This document shows positions 61,665 through 64,000 of a stretch of DNA of 64,000 bases, in pieces (positions within the stretch are counted from its first letter, which is position 1; the number at the start of each line of letters is the position of its first letter). Under the pieces are notes generated by a model, which searched no databases, was not told where the DNA came from, and saw only the letters and a list, made by a program, of their open reading frames with translations. The stretch comes from an uncultured Bacilli bacterium (GTDB lineage: Bacteria; Bacillota_I; Bacilli_A; RF39; UBA660): contig CAKOHW010000001.1 of NCBI GenBank assembly GCA_934086185.1, positions 169,688-233,687 on the forward strand, in the 5' to 3' direction. The translations under genes were made by a program, and so were the position numbers.

Positions 61665-63684
61665 TTGTACCCTCTTTAAACTTATCATTTTTTATTAAAT
61701 CATATACAATTATGTCATTTGATATTTCTATAATTTTTTCAGTGTATTCTTTACATTCTTTTATGTATGTTTCATCAATTGGTTCGTTTGTTAATGGTTT
61801 ATATTCTTCTTTACTATTATTATAATAAACTTTCTTTGTTAAGAAATTACCGTTAGGAAATGGTACAATGTTATCCCATTTAGTTTCAAAAATATCATGT
61901 CCTAAAGCATATTTACTTTTTATACCTATCATATTTCCTACAGTTGGTAAAACATCTATCATACCCATATAATATTTAATTTCTTTTTTATATTTTTTAT
62001 CTTTTGTCCATATTATTAATGGAGTTTTTCTATTAAGTTCATTTTCATAATAACCATACTCTATGTATGTTGGGTCTGTTTCGTCTTTTACTGTTCCAGT
62101 TTCAAAATCATAATTGTAGTATCTATTAAATTCACTTTTTGAAAGTTTTGCATCATGATCTCCATACATTACAAATACAGTATTATTCATTATATCATTA
62201 TCATATAAACTTTGTATAAATTCTCCTAATGCTTTATCAGCATAGTGTGCACTTTTAATATAGTTACCTAATTTTGTATTTTCTAAATAATCATATTTTA
62301 CTTCTTCTTGTTCACCATTATCATTTTCAACAGTTTTTGTATAAGATAAATCTAATTCACCATATTTTTCTAAGTCATCAAATGGTGTATGATTTGATAA
62401 TGTTATAATTGTTCCCATATAATTATTATTATCTTGTTCAATTTTTGTTAATATCGGAACTATTTGTTTGAAGAAAGATTCGTCTGAAAGTCCTAATCCC
62501 ACAGTTTCATCTATGTTATAACTATCAGCAAAATACATATCTTTATATCCTAAATTAGGATGCATTTTGTTCCTATTCCACATGCTTGCTTTATTACCAT
62601 GCATACTAAATGTATAATATCCTTTTTCTGATAACATTTTTTCCAAACTTTCATAGTATCTATCATAGTAACTTACAAAAACGGTTCCACTTGATACTGG
62701 TAGAAGTGATGTATTTACTGTAAATTCAGTATCACTACTAGTTCCTACACTTATTTCTGGATAAAAATTACTAAAGTATAAACCTTCTTTTGTTAATTTA
62801 TTAAGATTTGGTGTTATTTCAACGTTGTTTATTTTCAATCCTACAAAGAAATTCATCATACTTTCTAAGTGCATGTACACTACATTCTTTCCTTCGTATA
62901 CTCCTGTATATTTGTTATTTGATATTTCTTCTGTTTTTGTATTATAGTATTCTTTAAAATTTCTTAATGCTTCATCATAACCAAATAAAGTATTAACTTT
63001 ACTTCTTAATGTTTGTACTAAATCATTTCCTTGGTATACAATTATTCCAAATCTTTTTACTATATATTCTCTATTCCATTGTTTGTTTAGTCTGCTTATT
63101 GCTGTTCCATTTAATGTTGCACAGTTTATAATTATAAGTATTACACTTACTACAAATGTTCTTACAAATATTTTTTTGCCTTTTTCTACTTTACGAACTA
63201 GACCAAAGTAATCTTTTCTTTGTAATCTTTTGTTGATGTAAATAAATAGAATTAATGGAACTAAATATATAAAATGTGTTATTTTTAATTTTTCTAAAAC
63301 TGCATCCCCAACTTCACCAACTTGTCCAATTGCGTTTAATAAACTAAATGAAGCAAAAGATGCGTAGAATGTGTAATATATTGCATTTATCACGCATATT
63401 AATTCATATACAATATAATTTATTAAGTAATAATAGTATTGTTTTTCTGGTTTAAAGAAGTAACCAAAACTACCGAAAAACAAAATAAATGATAGATCAA
63501 ATAACATTGCATTTATGTTAAACCAGTTATTTAATGTAAATCCACGTAAAAGTGTTGTTGATATAAGTGATAATATAATAAATGATAAAAATAATCTATT
63601 GTGTTTTATATAAAATATTATACTGTTTTTAAGTTTATTTAAATTACTTTTTATATCATCTTTTTTCAAAGATATTTTTTTCAT
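61657..63684 (-). CDS. ltaS: LTA synthase-family membrane sulfatase-like phosphotransferase
   Basis: A 675-residue protein: five membrane helices (about 30-190) and an extracellular sulfatase-fold domain. GTSSDTEFTVN near 315 holds the catalytic Thr, HGNKASMWNRNKMHPNLGY, HADKALGEFI and YGDHDA give metal ligands. It polymerises glycerol phosphate from phosphatidylglycerol onto a glycolipid. I start it at the ATG at 63684, which has AGAGGGA; the upstream ATG is within that site. The presence of a full LtaS-type gene suggests a Gram-positive envelope. Confidence 0.92.
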   Translation of the reverse strand: MKKISLKKDDIKSNLNKLKNSIIFYIKHNRLFLSFIILSLISTTLLRGFTLNNWFNINAMLFDLSFILFFGSFGYFFKPEKQYYYYLINYIVYELICVINAIYYTFYASFASFSLLNAIGQVGEVGDAVLEKLKITHFIYLVPLILFIYINKRLQRKDYFGLVRKVEKGKKIFVRTFVVSVILIIINCATLNGTAISRLNKQWNREYIVKRFGIIVYQGNDLVQTLRSKVNTLFGYDEALRNFKEYYNTKTEEISNNKYTGVYEGKNVVYMHLESMMNFFVGLKINNVEITPNLNKLTKEGLYFSNFYPEISVGTSSDTEFTVNTSLLPVSSGTVFVSYYDRYYESLEKMLSEKGYYTFSMHGNKASMWNRNKMHPNLGYKDMYFADSYNIDETVGLGLSDESFFKQIVPILTKIEQDNNNYMGTIITLSNHTPFDDLEKYGELDLSYTKTVENDNGEQEEVKYDYLENTKLGNYIKSAHYADKALGEFIQSLYDNDIMNNTVFVMYGDHDAKLSKSEFNRYYNYDFETGTVKDETDPTYIEYGYYENELNRKTPLIIWTKDKKYKKEIKYYMGMIDVLPTVGNMIGIKSKYALGHDIFETKWDNIVPFPNGNFLTKKVYYNNSKEEYKPLTNEPIDETYIKECKEYTEKIIEISNDIIVYDLIKNDKFKEGTNE

Positions 63685-63706
63685 ATACATCCCTCTTTAT
63701 AAAAAG

Positions 63707-63735
63707 ATTATAACATATAATTATTTTTTCGTAAA
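63707..63735 (-). promoter_or_regulatory. Sigma-A-type promoter of ltaS
   Basis: Minus-strand TTTACG (63730-63735), a 17-bp spacer and TATAAT (63707-63712) with a TGT extension. Confidence 0.65.
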
Positions 63736-63749
63736 TTTTAAATATATGC

Positions 63750-63778
63750 TTGTATTTTTATTTTTAATTTGTTATTAT
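63750..63778 (+). promoter_or_regulatory. Promoter of tRNA-Gly
   Basis: TTGTAT (63750-63755), a 17-bp spacer and TATTAT (63773-63778), 10 bp before the tRNA. Confidence 0.65.
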
Positions 63779-63788
63779 ATTTAAGAAC

Positions 63789-63863
63789 GCAGGTGTAGTA
63801 CAGCGGTTAGTATGCGGCCTTGCCAAGGCTGAGACGGCGGTTCGATTCCGCTCACTTGCTCCA
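63789..63863 (+). tRNA. tRNA-Gly (GCC)
   Basis: A 75-nt cloverleaf with acceptor GCAGGTG/CACTTGC, anticodon GCC and encoded CCA. Confidence 0.96.
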
Positions 63864-63904
63864 TAAGATAAAATCGTCGCACCAATGTGACGTTAATGAT
63901 TAAG

Positions 63905-63930
63905 TCAACTAGAAATAGTTGATTTTTTTT
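63905..63930 (+). terminator. Terminator after tRNA-Gly
   Basis: TCAACT/AGTTGA arms (63905-63910 and 63917-63922) followed by T8. Confidence 0.8.
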
Positions 63931-63962
63931 GTGCGTTATTGCAAAGAAAGGTGTGATGTGAT

Positions 63963-64000
63963 ATGATTAAAATAATTAAGAAGAAAATCAATATGAGTGA
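63963..64000 (+). CDS. Start of an unidentified gene (cut by window edge)
   Basis: ATG at 63963 is preceded by AAAGGTGTGAT and opens a frame reading MIKIIKKKINMS to the window end. Twelve codons are too few to identify the protein. Confidence 0.4.
   Translation, partial: MIKIIKKKINMS

Noticed and set aside
63789..64000. Integration site of a mobile element at the tRNA-Gly 3' end.
   Set aside because: No integrase, direct repeat of the tRNA end or other element sign is visible before the window edge; a normal terminator follows.

Overview
The window is a very AT-rich chromosomal segment of a low-GC, endospore-forming, Gram-positive bacterium. Spo0A, SpoIVFA/SpoIVFB, YunB, a CotJ cluster and YutH/YutD homologues show the sporulation programme. 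Lipoteichoic-acid-synthase-type, LPS-free envelope genes and strong AGGAGG-type ribosome binding sites fit Bacillota. Gene content and coding style resemble uncultured gut Bacilli of the Erysipelotrichales/RF39 type, but the taxon is an inference. TGA is read as stop (rimM and DedA end on it; conserved Trp positions use TGG), so the Mollicutes code 4 does not apply. Almost all genes lie on the minus strand; intergenic space is minimal and many terminators contain the stop codon of the gene they end.

Layout: (1) 1-15.7 kb is core housekeeping on the minus strand: the first codons of polA, nrnA, ackA, a membrane glycosyltransferase, DedA, pnp-rpsO, a methionine gamma-lyase-like enzyme, tmk, GDPD, trmB, the rplU-prp-rpmA ribosomal operon with its leader, spoIVFA-spoIVFB directly upstream of it as in Bacillus, and rimM-trmD. 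(2) 15.7-27.3 kb is the main accessory system: a Tad/type II-like secretion machine (CpaB-like, CpaF-like ATPase, TadB- and TadC-like proteins, a small TadE/DUF5411-like protein) transcribed behind two tandem copies of a two-gene cassette, each encoding a single-pass membrane protein plus a very large cysteine-rich secreted protein. (3) 27.3-30.5 kb holds a few plus-strand genes (CPBP protease, phosphoesterase, a Tyr/Pro-rich small protein) facing a RodA/FtsW-family gene. (4) 30.6-31.75 kb has ten tRNA genes in two divergent clusters. (5) 31.8-41.1 kb resembles the yut/yun sporulation neighbourhood of Bacillus (NifU-like YutI, YutH, YutD, YunB), then a ferredoxin with a Cys-rich tail, trmL, and a cotJ cluster in which CotJA and CotJB appear fused. 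(6) 41.1-46.9 kb encodes two giant paralogous surface proteins, one with a type IV prepilin N-terminus. (7) 46.9-63.7 kb has an XRE regulator, a Ca2+-type P-ATPase, a CBS-type inorganic pyrophosphatase, a degenerate Clp ATPase, spo0A preceded by a CtpB-like protease, a zinc dehydrogenase, a YdcC-like lipoprotein, fhs and ltaS. The window ends with a tRNA-Gly and the first codons of a new gene.

The most unusual item is the secretion locus with duplicated anchor/adhesin cassettes; the giant prepilin-like protein may be functionally connected to it. The sporulation genes also form a coherent story: a CtpB-type protease sits in the position where Bacillus has SpoIVB, just before spo0A, and its known substrate family (SpoIVFA) is also encoded here. 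No stretch longer than about 300 bases lacks a gene.
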